Source of the DNA: Silene latifolia
Taxonomy: Eukaryota > Streptophyta > Magnoliopsida > Caryophyllales > Caryophyllaceae
Reading direction: 5' to 3'
Assembly: GCF_048544455.1 (NCBI RefSeq)
Contig: NC_133530.1
Location: 19,087,748-19,151,747, forward strand
Length of the DNA: 64,000 nucleotides
The position numbers were made by a program, and so were the translations under genes. Positions within the stretch are counted from its first letter, which is position 1. Every line of letters begins with the position of its first letter. Under the pieces are notes generated by a model. That model was not told the origin of the DNA. It worked only from the letters and a program-made list of their open reading frames with translations, and searched no databases. Shown in pieces: positions 46,901 to 57,839 of this stretch.

Positions 46901-48990
46901 GTGAGAAGGTTCTCATGAATCGGATTCGATCCATCAAAGAAGAGGTATCTACTTTTGCCTTCAATTTTTATATTGTTTGTTCTGGATATGCTAGTTTTTA
47001 AGTTTATAATGTATACCGTATACTATATCGCTCACAAAAAATAGCAAATGGGGTTAAACGGAAAAAAGGAGGGAGTTGTTGGCAAGTAATTATTCCGTAT
47101 TGTATTAGAATTTTTTAGGCAAAACTACCTTACAAGAGAGACTTCTTGTTGTTGGGTGTAGAATCGTGTGATGTATCTTTACTATTGGTGCTATTACTTT
47201 TCAGATTGACAGAGTCAATCTTGAAATGGAAGCTGCCGAACGTGAGTATAACCTCAGTCGTGCTGCCGAGCTAAAATATGGAACCTTGACGACCCTTCAA
47301 CGCCAGTTGGAAGAAGCTGAAAAGAACCTTTCTGAATATCGTGAGTCTGGTAAATCGTTACTTCGAGAAGAAGTAACTGATGTAGACATTGCCGAAATTG
47401 TGAGCAAGTGGACTGGAATACCCTTATCAAACCTACAGCAGTCAGAGAGAGAGAAACTGGTCTTTTTAGAAGATGTGCTTCACAAAAGGGTTATTGGACA
47501 GGACATGGCTGTCAAGTCTGTGGCTGATGCCATTCGCCGTTCACGAGCCGGACTGTCGGATCCGAATCGGCCCATTGCAAGCTTCATGTTTATGGGCCCA
47601 ACTGGCGTAGGAAAGACCGAGCTCGGGAAAGCTTTGGCTAGTTACCTGTTTAATACTGAAAATGCTCTTGTCCGAATAGACATGAGCGAGTACATGGAGA
47701 AGCATGCAGTTTCCAGACTAGTTGGTGCGCCACCTGGCTATGTTGGATATGAGGAAGGTGGACAGCTCACTGAGGTGGTTAGGCGAAGACCTTACTCAGT
47801 CGTCCTATTTGATGAGATTGAGAAAGCTCATCATGATGTGTTTAACATCTTGTTACAACTATTGGATGATGGGCGCATAACTGATGCTCAGGGAAGAACC
47901 GTTAGTTTTACCAATTGTGTGGTGATTATGACCTCTAATATTGGTTCCCACTATATCTTGGAAACATTAAGGGATACACAGAATTCTAAGGATGCAGTTT
48001 ATGATATGATGAAGAGGCAGGTTATAGAGTTGGCTAGGCAGACATTCCGACCAGAGTTCATGAATCGTGTTGACGAATACATAGTTTTCCAGCCTCTGGA
48101 TTCCAGGGAAATCAGCAGAATTGTCGAGTTACAGGTAAAAAAACAAAACCAGTTACCATTATGGAGTAGTGTTTATCATCTATCAAACTGTTTATTTTGT
48201 CATTGCTCATTCCTTATGGGACCATTTCTGGTAGACTAATCTAATTATCCATATGGGCCGGGAATTGGGATATAAGAGTTTCCAAACTTTGCGCTAGGTT
48301 TGTGAGAGTAGATCTAGCTGAGTCTACCCGAACCCAAAAAGAACAACCAGGAGTAGACTTGGGCGTGCATAGACCCTATCAAAACAATATCTCGATATGG
48401 GTCTGAATGACTAACCTGAAACAAAACAAAAATATAATTACCACAATGAGTCAGTGACCCTTTGACCAGACACGTATCCATTGACCCGAAGACGATGGTG
48501 ACCCGTCCGATCCAATGAGGTGCATCCGCAATGATCCTACTCATAATGACAGATCTAAACTAATTCCAGAAAACCCTTTTGCTAGGCCCGAAGGTCTACG
48601 TATAGTTAAATTAGGGTAAACCTAGTTGTTATCAATGAAGATGTACTTTGATCCATATTGTGGACGTCTTACTTGCAGATGGAGAGAGTGAAAGGTAGGC
48701 TGAAGCAAAAGAAGATTGATCTCCAGTACACAAGGGAAGCGGTTGAACTCCTTGCAACATTAGGGTTTGACCCTAACTATGGGGCCCGGCCAGTGAAGCG
48801 GGTGATACAACAGATGGTTGAGAACGAAGTTGCTATGGGAGTGTTGAGGGGAGATTTCGTGGAAGAGGACACTATAATTGTCGATGTGGGAACAGCACCC
48901 TCGGGTAAAGACCTTCCTCCACAAAACAAGCTGGTCATCAAAAAACTTGACAACAGCGCTGTTGAAGAGGCACTGGTTGCCAATAACTAG
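40948..48990 (+). CDS. CLPB4: Mitochondrial-type ClpB/HSP100 disaggregase, 980 aa, ten exons
   Basis: Exons: 40948-41217, 42987-43205, 43605-43839, 44214-44409, 44896-44950, 45098-45248, 46099-46407, 46679-46944, 47205-48134, 48679-48990. All junctions are GT-AG and keep phase, giving 980 aa. ClpB is a hexameric AAA+ ATPase that pulls aggregated proteins apart, with HSP70 help. The N-terminus is rich in Arg, Ser and Thr with few acids, a mitochondrial presequence. Then come the Clp N-domain pair (INQTEYTEM..), the first ATPase with GEPGVGKT and LFIDEIHT, the coiled-coil middle domain (exon 8-9, long Lys/Glu-rich stretch), the second ATPase with GPTGVGKT and [11 protein letters not shown], and the D2-small domain with GARPVKR. 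The order of domains and the presequence fit the mitochondrial CLPB4 group rather than the chloroplast form. No stop or frameshift. Regulation by heat is usual, but I could not point to clear heat-shock elements. Introns hold MITEs and a poly(A) run. Confidence 0.95.
41228..41342. mobile_element. Stowaway-type MITE in ClpB intron 1
   Basis: Ends are CTCTTTCGTCTCAATTATTT and, in complement, CTCCCTCCGTCTTAATCATT, with TA on both outer sides. The left end is doubled (CCGTCTCAATTATTTG occurs twice). Confidence 0.6.
41525..41744. mobile_element. Second Stowaway-like MITE in ClpB intron 1
   Basis: Left end CTCTTTGTGTCCCGGTCATT, right end in complement CTCCTCCTTGCTCCTTCCGT then CCCGCTCAATTG, each flanked by TA. 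Less regular than the first. Confidence 0.5.
46530..46597 (+). repeat. Poly(A) run with GC-rich lead, ClpB intron 7
   Basis: GGGGTAATAAGCCCCGCTTA and GGAGCGGTTTCAG are followed by about 20 A. This is the shape of a retroposed 3' tail, but nothing upstream identifies the element. Confidence 0.35.
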
Positions 48991-49438
48991 TCCTGCTCGT
49001 GACCACTATCCTCATTCCTCAGTACATAGTAGATGTGTCGAAGGATATCAGACATGGTTATGTTTTTATGTCGATTTTCAGGGGAGTTACTAGTTAGTAT
49101 GCCAGGAAACTTGGGTGTTTAATAGATGTTGTAGCGCTAGTTTTGGTTTCAACTTTAATCTGCTAGATTATTATTCACTTCAAAAGGATGCGGTTGAGAG
49201 ACGGTTGCAGTGGTAGTTGCTCTGATGAAGTGTTTCTGAGCGTAACACTGTTCTCTAAGATTACTTTGGGTGGAAAGAGAAGAAGTGGTGAAATTCTGCT
49301 TACATGTTACCTCAACATGCGTTGTACGTAATGGCGCACGCACCAGGGTGCGAGAATCAAAAGACGCCAAAATTTGAATGTGAAACTTTTAGATGGGAGA
49401 TATTGAGGAAATGAAGTTGTAATTTGTTTGCCAATAAG
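48991..49438. other. ClpB 3' UTR and spacer
   Basis: Presumed 3' untranslated sequence to about 49150 and a short spacer before the MITE. No gene. Confidence 0.5.
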
Positions 49439-49570
49439 TCTCCATTGTGACGGATTATCCGTCATAAGTTTGTGACGGGTCAAGTATCACCCACATGGGT
49501 AGATAAAACAAAAGTAAGAGTGCCTAGGTAATCACAAAAGGCTTGTCCTTATCTTCCCAAGTGGGTTTTA

Positions 49571-50905
49571 TGTAATACTCCGTATTTATAAGTCTTGGGG
49601 TACTCTATCGAGTAGGCCTTACTCTGTCGAGTAAGGGTAAGTTGCGAAATAAAATAGTTTCTGACCTGTTGGGTACTCGATCGAGTAGCTGGGGTGCTCG
49701 ATCGAGTAGGGGGTACTCGATCGAGTAACCTTGGGTACTCGATCGAGTAGCCGGTTTTACGGGAAGTTTTCCCGGGTTTTGTTAATTATGCGATTAAGGT
49801 ATTTAAGCATCGTCGTCATTATTCTAAAACACTTTTGCAAAACCTAAATTTCTGTTTAAGAGAGAAAGCAAACAAGTTCATCTTCTTAATCGCATTCTTA
49901 GCAATTCTCGGAGTTCAGGCGGTCAGTTCTTGTCGTTGTTTATACCGTTGAGTTCCTTGCGTCGAGGGTAAGATCTATGTACCCTTTTTATTGTCTTTCC
50001 TTTGTTTTGGTTAAACCCTAATTTAGAGATTGGGGGTTTTATGTGTAGTATGTGATTTGGTAGCCTCTATGTGTTGTATGATAGGAGGAGGGTTCATAGA
50101 AGAGGCTTTTTGATTCAGCTGTAGAGACCGTCTGATTGTGTGTATATCAGGTAGGATTTCCTACTCAGTATTAGTCCCATAATGGGATATTGGTTGATGT
50201 ATTGTATTTGGTTGTTTGATATAATAATTGTATTGTGGTTGTGGTTGTGATCGTTGTTGATGGTTCGCGAGGCGTGACCTCGGCTGAGTGGGGTCACTTG
50301 CGGGAGTGGCTTCACGCCCTAGTTTCGCTTACGTGGAACCCGCCACGAAGGGATGTGCACATTAATGGACGGGGTTATCGCTCACTATGTGGAGCGGGGA
50401 TTTGGTGGGTACGGCTGCGGTCCCCCATCGGGGAAGTCATGGTCGGGTGGTGGACGATCGATGATTGAGATGGTTGGATTTGGCGTGATTGTGTGTGTGT
50501 GTGTCAAGGTTTCGTCTGTTTGTCTTATTGTTAATATATATTGAATTGTGTGATTAGTACTGACCCCGGTGTTGTTTTGTAAACCCGCGGTGATCCATTC
50601 GGGGATGGTGAGCAGATATTGAGCAGGTATTGAGATGAGTACTGGGATAGCTGGGATGCCACGACATGATGATAGGAGTCTTCCGCTGTAGCTTTTAGTT
50701 TATTTATATTTCAGTTAGACAGTCAGTTGAGAACATGTAACGTACTTTTGGTTTGGTTTTGAGGATTGTATCTATTCGCTAATTATTTATAATAAATGTT
50801 GTTTCTTCATTGTTGTTTGATTATCATTGCCTCGGGTAACCGAGATGGTAATGTCTTCATACCTGAGTGGTCCTGGTAAGGCACTTGGAGTATGGGGGTG
50901 TTACA
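49571..50905 (+). repeat. 5' LTR of the Tekay-type element
   Basis: 1335 bp, starts TGTAATACTCCG and ends GGGGGTGTTACA. Holds six palindromes of the ACTCGATCGAGT class (49602-49748) and a module homologous to the LTR of the non-autonomous element. Confidence 0.95.
49602..49748. repeat. Phased palindrome array in the Tekay-type 5' LTR
   Basis: Variants start at 49602 and 49621. ACTCGATCGAGT or a one-base variant starts at 49675, 49696, 49715 and 49737. Spacing in the second group is 19-22 bp. The 3' LTR repeats the array near 56487-56633. Confidence 0.95.
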
Positions 50906-50907
50906 AA

Positions 50908-50919
50908 TGGTATCAGAGT
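50908..50919 (+). other. Primer-binding site of the Tekay-type element
   Basis: TGGTATCAGAGT, two bases after the 5' LTR; one mismatch to the initiator tRNA-Met complement. Confidence 0.85.
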
Positions 50920-51376
50920 GACGATCCTGAAACCTGTAACCAATGAACCTAATGAACATAAGGAGTCAATTAAAATGAACCCGGGGTAAAAGTTGTAGGA
51001 GCTAATGCAAAGGCTTGGGAGACGTCCTAAAGTCGCGGGGTCGCCCTACAACTTTGAACCGGTCACATGGGGGAGTGTTTGTCGAGTCGTATGCGTGTTT
51101 GGTTAACTTGTGTAAGAATGTGATGAAATGTGTTGATTGTTGGATGTTCGAAGTTGAAAGTTGAGAATGTGAAAGAAAAGTGATGATATATAGAAACTTG
51201 TTGATGGAATGATAGCATGTTGAATGTTTTACAATGTGGCATTTAATCACATGATGAAATGATCTCGTAGATAGTAGAAAAGATGCGTAGTATGTTTATT
51301 ATGATATAATGTGGTTTATAAGTTTAGCATGTTAGTATATGACATAGCATGCGGGTAGCATTTCTGAATTTGCGTG

Positions 51377-51578
51377 ACTCGATCGAGTGGGACTGACTTG
51401 ATCGGGTGGGTTTATGACGATTTTGAGTTCAGAATCGAGTTTTGGGGTACTCGGTCGAGTATGTTAGAGATCAGAAGGTCTGTTTGGGTCTGATGTTTGG
51501 GTACTCGATCGAGTATGGAGGGTCACTCGATCGAGTAGCCCGTTACTCGATCGAGTAGGTTTGGGCACTCGATCGAGT
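51377..51578. repeat. Phased palindrome array in the Tekay-type leader before gag
   Basis: One copy at 51377, decayed variants to about 51460, then exact copies starting at 51503, 51525, 51545 and 51567 (spacing 20-22 bp). Ends about 85 bp before the gag start. Confidence 0.95.
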
Positions 51579-51662
51579 AGGGTCTGGGCAGCGTGTTTTC
51601 GTGTTTTGAGGTTTAGTACGTGTGTTTATATCTACCCTTTCTTATATACATATAGTTTCAAG

Positions 51663-52750
51663 ATGCCGCCCAAGAAGACTGCTTTGTATGCGAGAGCTGA
51701 GCTTATGACCATGGATGACATTGTTAAGATGTTGGAGCACCAAGATGCTCTTACAGAGACCCTAAAGAAAGTGAATGAGGATAAGGACAAGGATAAGGAG
51801 AAGGAGGTTGATCATTCTAAAATCAGCCTCTACATAGCGAGGTTTAACCCGAAAGAATACAAGGGGGTTGGGGAGCCTAACCTTCTTGATAGTTGGCTGA
51901 GAGAGATGGAGAACATATTGGATTTGGTTCTTGTCGACGATGAGATGAGAGTGGAACAAGCGGCGTTCTATCCGAGGGAGGCGGTGGCAAGTGGTGGGAT
52001 ACAGTGAAAGTGAGTGCTAAGGAGATTTATACAAACCAAGGTCTACCTGCTATACCTTGGGAGAAGTTTCGTAGGGCTGTGAGGAAGGAGTTCGTAACGG
52101 AGCATGTGAGGAGTAAGTTGAGGGAAGAGTTTGCGCGTTTAAGATGACCGCCGAGATGTCGTGGCCGAGTACTACAGGCAGTTCAATGAGAAGTCTAGGT
52201 ATGATATGGGTTTGAGTGAGGAGAATCTGGCATTGAGGTTTGAGAGGGGTTGACCACCAAGATTATGGATAAGTTACCCGTGGGGATCCTTGCGATGTTA
52301 AGGAAGCTTATGAGAGGGCCGGGAGAGCCGAGAGGTTGGTGGAGATGGCTCGGGAGAGGTCGGTGGTGAGAAGAGGAAGTCCGAGAGCGAGGGTGGTGGC
52401 CAATCTAATCACAAGAAAGGCAACCACAATCAGTCTAAGGGGTTTTCTTCCGGGGTCGTGGTTCTGAGGCGGGGGCTTCCTTTGGGCGCGGCCGGGGAAG
52501 TGTTAGTGGTAGTTGGGGAGTGACCTGCTATGGTTGTGATGGTGTAGGCCACAAGAGACATGAGTGCACCAGTGCACCGGGATCTTTCCGGAGACTCGCA
52601 CGAGCTTCGAGCAACAGACCGGCTGGATCATGGCCAAACCGGGAGGTCGAGTTACAGTGGAGGCAACCGCAACGGCGGTAATTCTTATCGAAACCACCAA
52701 CGAATAACAACAACAATCAAGGGTCGGGTGCTAAGCCGACCACATCGCCT
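51663..52750 (+). pseudogene. gag of the Tekay-type element, frameshifted
   Basis: Starts MPPKKTALYARAELMTMDDI, followed by the capsid-like part (LYIARFNPKEYKGVGEPN, LDSWLREMENIL). The frame breaks near 51985, where the usual WW-containing capsid helix follows in another frame, and again near 52140, 52250 and beyond. The nucleocapsid zinc knuckle CYGCDGVGHKRHEC (CX2CX4HX4C) is intact at 52526-52567. Packages genomic RNA in an active element; this copy cannot make full gag. Confidence 0.85.
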
Positions 52751-52756
52751 AATCTT

Positions 52757-55700
52757 TTGTCCGGGAGGTGGACGGAAGACCGATGGCAAGTTATTCATGA
52801 TGGAGAAGAAAGCGGTGAGGAAGATGCGCACGTTATCACCGGTACATTCCTTGTTAATGGTATTCCTACCTTTGTTTTGTTTGATTCGGGGGCTTCTCAG
52901 TCGTTTGTGTCTTCGAGTCATGTTAAACAGTTGGGTTTGAGAGTATATGAGTCTGTTAGTGAGCAAGTTTTCATACCTTCGGGTGAGTCTGTATCTTGTG
53001 GGAGATTGTTCAGAGATGTGTCTTTGATAGTTGGGCAAGTTGATTTCTCTGTAGACTTGCTAGAGTTTCCTTTTAACGGTTTTGAGATGATAGTCGGGAT
53101 GGATTGATTAGGAAAGTATAAAGCTAAGATAGACTGTCATAAAAAGAAAGTGTCTTTAAGAGGTCCTAAGGGAGTTAGTGTGTCTTACCGTGGGTTTCTA
53201 GTCAAACCCAAAGTCAAGTTGATTGCAGCTGTCACCTTGAAGTCTTATCTGAGGAAGGGGTGTCCTTTGATCTTGTGCCATGTGAGAGATGACCGGATAG
53301 AGAGTCCGACAGTTGATGAGATACCAGTGGTGGGAGAGTTTTCTTGACGTTTTTTCGATGAGATTAGGGGTTACTACCGAGGAGGGAGATAGATTTCACC
53401 GTGGAGTTGAAACCAGGGACGGGGCCAATCTCTAAGGCACCGTATCGTATGGGTCCTAAGGAGATGGAGGAGCTTAGGAAACAGTTGGATGATTTGATAG
53501 AGAAGGGATACATTAGACCAAGTGTATCGCCGTGGGGAGCACCAGTTCTTATCGTGAAGAAGAAAGATGGGAGTTTGAGGTTGTGCATAGATTACAGGGA
53601 GTTGAACCGAGTGACGATAAAGAACAAGTATCCTTTGCCAAGGATAGATGACCTGTTTGATCAGTTAAGTGGTGCAACAGTCTTTTCTAAGATTGATTTG
53701 AGGTCGGGGTACCACCAGGTGAAGATTAGAGAGGTGGACATACCAAAGACAGCTTTCGCGTCGAGGTATGGCCATTATGAGTATGTGGTGATGCCGTTTG
53801 GGTTATCTAATGCACCGACAGTGTTTATGGATTTGATGAATATAATCTTTAGACAGTTCTTGGACCAGTTTGTGGTGGTGTTTATCGATGACATCTTAGT
53901 CTACTCTAAGACTAAAGAGGAGCATCTGAGGATCGTGTTGCAAACGTTGAGGGAGCATGAGTTGTATGCTAAGCTGTCCAAGTGTGAGTTCTGGTTAGAG
54001 AAAGTTGCTTTTCTGGGACATGTAATCTCTAAAGATGGGGTAGCTGTGGATCCGACGAAGATAGAGGCAGTGACAAAGTGGGAAGCACCAAAGAATGTTG
54101 CTGAGGTTAGGAGTTTCTTGGGTTTAGCTGGATACTACAGACGGTTCGTGAAAGATTTCTCCAAGATAGCTAGACCTATGACAGCGTTGATGAGGAAAGA
54201 GAACAGGTTTCGTTGGGATGAGAGTTGTGAGACGGCGTTCCAAACATTAAAGGAGCGTTTGACCACGGCTCTAGTCTTAGCATTACTGAAGGGAGCGAGA
54301 ACTTTGAGGTTTATACAGATGCCTCGAAGAATGGGTTGGGATGTGTGTTGATGCAGAATGGTAAAGTGATTGCCTATGCTTGTAGGCAATTGAAGCCTTA
54401 TGAGGAGAATTACCCTACTCATGATCTGGAGTTGGGTGCAGTGGTGTTTGCTCTCAAGATTTGGAGACATTACCTTTATGGAGCAATCTTTAAGGTATTT
54501 TCTGATCACAAGAGTCTCAAGTACATCTTCACGCAGAAGGAGTTGAACATGAGACAGAGGAGGTGGATGGAGCTGATTGGCGATTATGACATGGAAATCA
54601 TCTACCATGAAGGGAAGGCCAATGTTGTAGCTGATGCTTTGAGTAGGAAGAGTGTACATTCTCTGTGTACAGCTCTATCTTTGATGAGGCTGAGAGATGA
54701 GGTAGCGAGTTTTGGGATACATATGATGCAGAAAGGAGATGCCATGGGTGATACGACAGTACAGCTTGAGTTTTATGATGATATTCGAGGTAAGCAGGCG
54801 TTGGACCCTAAGTTAGTGGAGTGGAGAGCTGGAGTAGAGAAAGGGACAGTGTCCCGCTTTTTCATTCATACAGATGGTAGTTTGAGGTTTGATGGTAGGT
54901 GGTGTGTCCCTAATGACGAGGTGTTGAAAAAGACTATCATGACAGAGGCACATTGTACACCATATTCAGTTCATCCAGGTGGAGACAAGCTATACAAGGA
55001 TTTGAAGAAAACGTTTTGGTGGCCTGGGATGAAGAAAAAGACAGCTGAGTTTGTGTCCCGTTGTTTGACATGCCAGAGAGTTAAAGGGGAACAGCGACGA
55101 CCACAAGGTAAGATTCAGTCTTTAGAGGTACCTGAGTGGAAGTGGGAATCCATTTCCATGGATTTCATTGTGGGTTTGCCAAAGAGTCAACAAGGTAACA
55201 ACATGATTTGGGTAATAGTGGATCGACTAACCAAGTCAGCTCACTTTGTTCCAATGAAAGATACATGGACTAAGGCACAATTGGCTATGGCCTATCGAAA
55301 GAACGTGCTTAAGTTACATGGAGTCCCTAAGGACATAGTGTCTGACAGAGATGCGAGGTTTATATCGAGGTTTTGGAAGGAGTTGCAGGAATCGTTGGGA
55401 ACAACTTTGAAGATGAGTACAAACATTTCATCCCGACGACGACGGCAGGCATCGAGAGAACAATCAAAACTCTTGAGGATATGTTGCGAGCTTGTGTCAT
55501 GGATTTTGGTGGTAGCTGGGAACAGAGGTTGGACTTGATAGAGTTTTCTTACAACAACAGCTATCACACCAGTATTGGTATGGCACCGTTTGAGGCTTTG
55601 TATGGGAGGATATGTAGGAGTCCAATCTGTTGGGACGATAGTGCTGAGGCAGTGGTTTTAGGACCAGAGATGGTGCATGAGATGGTAGAACAGATTAAGA

Positions 55701-56224
55701 TGATCAGGGAACGAATGAGAGCAGCTCAGGATAGACAAAAGAGTTATGCAGATCTACATCGCCGAGACATAGAGTTTCAAGTTGGGGACAAGGTTCTTTT
55801 GAAAGTGTCTCCTATGTGTGGGGTTATGAGATTTGGGAAAAAGGGCAAGCTGAGTCAGAAGTTTATAGGGCCTTATGAGATCTTAGAGCGAGTTGGAGAG
55901 GTTGCTTATCGTCTGGCTTTACCTGCTGCTTTAGAGAGAGTGCATAATGTGTTTCATGTATCGCAGCTGCGGAAGTATGTGAGTGACCCGTCACATGTGT
56001 TAGAGGCAGAGAGCTTAGAGCTAGATGAGTCCTTATCATATCTTGAGGTGCCTAAGCAGATCCTAGACCGAAAGGTTAGAAAGACTAGGAGTGGTGAGAC
56101 AGTTCTGCTCAAGATCCTTTGGTCTAACCACGAGACTGAGGAAGCCACATGGGAGGCAGAGGATATCATGAAAGAGCGTTACCCTTTCCTTTTTGATCAG
56201 GTATGTATGGTTACGGGGACGTAA
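52757..56224 (+). pseudogene. pol of the Tekay-type element: protease, RT, RNase H, integrase, chromodomain
   Basis: Protease active site FVLFDSGASQSF (near 52870). Reverse transcriptase 53401-54300 with [28 protein letters not shown] and the catalytic [11 protein letters not shown]. RNase H from 54300 with [14 protein letters not shown] and ADALSRK. Integrase with the zinc-binding HPGGDK...[15 protein letters not shown] (first Asp) and IVSDRDARF (second Asp), then the third-residue Glu in [11 protein letters not shown] in a different frame. A GPYEILERVG block follows, then a chromodomain-like end (LLKILWSNHETEEATWEAED). Breaks: TGA at 53105-53107 in place of a Trp codon, a stop at 53345, frame changes near 54290 and 55425. 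The class is certain; the copy is inactive. Confidence 0.92.
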
Positions 56225-56417
56225 CCTTGTTTCTTTTAGGGGGGTAGGAGATGATCACGAGCAGTTTTTAAGGTTTTTAAGAGTTTTTATACCTTTCTTT
56301 GTATGTTGTGTCAGTATGGTTGTCGGGATGAGTGGGTTAGTAACATGTTTTAGGTTGAATTTTGTTTTGGTTGTGAGTCGGGAATGTTATGGGAGTACCT
56401 TTGTTTAGTAGTGGTTT

Positions 56418-56455
56418 GAACTTCGGGGACGAAGTTCCTTTTAAGGAGGGAAGAC
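56418..56455 (+). other. Hairpin and polypurine tract of the Tekay-type element
   Basis: GAACTTCG-GGGA-CGAAGTTC (56418-56437), then TTTTAAGGAGGGAAGAC directly before the 3' LTR. Confidence 0.8.
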
Positions 56456-57786
56456 TGTAATACTCCGTATTTATAAGTCTTGGGGTACTCTATCGAGTAG
56501 GCCTTACTCTGTCGAGTAAGGGTAAGTTGCGAAATAAAATAGTTTCTGACCTGTTGGGTACTCGATCGAGTAGCTGGGGTGCTCGATCGAGTAGGGGGTA
56601 CTCGATCGAGTATCCTTGGGTACTCGATCGAGTAGCCGGTTTTACGGGAAGTTTTCTCGGGTTTTGTTAATTATGCGATTAAGGTATTTAAGCATCGTCG
56701 TCATTATTCTAAAACACTTTTGCAAAACCTAAATTTCTGTTTAAGAGAGAAAGCAAACAAGTTCATTTTCTTAATCGCATTCTTAGCAATTCCCGGAGTT
56801 CAGGCGGTCAGTTCTTGTCGTTGTTTATACCGTTGAGTTCCTTGCGTCGAGGGTAAGATCTATGTACCCTTTTTATTGTCTTTCCTTTGTTTTGGTTAAA
56901 CCCTAATTTAGAGATTGGGGGTTTTATGTGTAGTATGTGATTTGGTAGCCTCTATGTGTTGTATGATAGGAGGAGGGTTCATAGAAGAGGCTTTTTGATT
57001 CAGCTGTAGAGACCGTCTGATTGTGTGCATATCAGGTAGGATTTCCTACTCAGTATTAGTCCCATAATGGGATATTGGTTGATGTATTGTATTTGGTTGT
57101 TTGATATAATAATTGTATTGTGGTTGTGGTTGTGATCGTTGTTGATGGTTCGCGAGGCGTGGCCTCGGCTGAGTGGGGTCACTTGCGGGAGTGGCTTCAC
57201 GCCCTAGTTTCGCCTTCTGTGGAACCCGCCACAGAAGGGATGTGCACATTAATGGACAGGGTTATCGCTCACTATGTGGAGCGGGGATTTGGTGGGTACG
57301 GCTGCGGTCCCCCACTGGCAGGGCTGGTCCAGTGGACAGTCAGTGATTGAGATGGTTGGATTTGGCGTGATTGTGTGTGTGTGATAGTCAAGCTGTCTGT
57401 TTGTCTTATTGTTAATATATATTGAATTGTGTGATTAGTACTGACCCCGGTGTTGTTTTGTAAACCTGCGGTGATCCATTCGGGGATGGTGAGCAGATAT
57501 TGAGCAGGTATTGAGATGATTACTGGGATAGCTGGGATGCCACGACATGATGATATGAGTCTTCCGCTGTAGCTTTTAGTTTATTTATATTTCAGTTAGA
57601 CAGTCAGTTGAGAACATGTAACGTACTTTTGGTTTGGTTTTGAGGATTGTATATATTCGCTAATTATTTATAATAAATGTTGTTTCTTCATTGTTGTTTG
57701 ATTATCATTGCCTCGGGTAACCGAGATGGTAATGTCTTCATACCTGAGTGGTCCTGGTAAGGCACTTGGAGTATGGGGGTGTTACA
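56456..57786 (+). repeat. 3' LTR of the Tekay-type element
   Basis: 1331 bp, the same ends. Differs from the 5' LTR by scattered single changes and two changed patches (near 57210-57235 and 57313-57347). Confidence 0.95.
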
Positions 57787-57839
57787 TTTTATTTGACCCG
57801 TCACAAGTTTGTAACGGATATCGTCCGTCACAATTGAGA

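Larger units (their letters stand above)
49571..57786 (+). mobile_element. Ty3/Gypsy retrotransposon, Tekay/Del-like chromovirus, decayed
   Basis: Complete outline: LTRs of 1335 and 1331 bp, a TTTTA target duplication (49566-49570, 57787-57791), a primer-binding site TGGTATCAGAGT, gag with a CCHC knuckle, protease, reverse transcriptase, RNase H, integrase and a chromodomain-like tail, then hairpin and purine tract. The order (integrase after RNase H) and the C-terminal chromodomain place it with Ty3/Gypsy chromoviruses of the Tekay type. The coding region has several breaks, so this copy is not autonomous. Confidence 0.93.
49439..57839. mobile_element. MITE of about 180 bp, split by the Tekay-type retrotransposon
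   Basis: The left part begins TCTCCATTGTGACGGATTA and contains GTTTGTGACGGGTCAA. The right part, in complement, begins TCTCAATTGTGACGGACGA and contains ACTTGTGACGGGTCAAAT. Removing the LTR element and one TTTTA copy leaves about 180 bp with long inverted ends. Confidence 0.7.

Noticed and set aside
50115..50544. Open frames inside the Tekay-type LTRs (also 57000-57350) and inside the other LTRs (27101-27965, 33559-34525)
   Set aside because: They are in LTRs, change between paired copies and have no motif.
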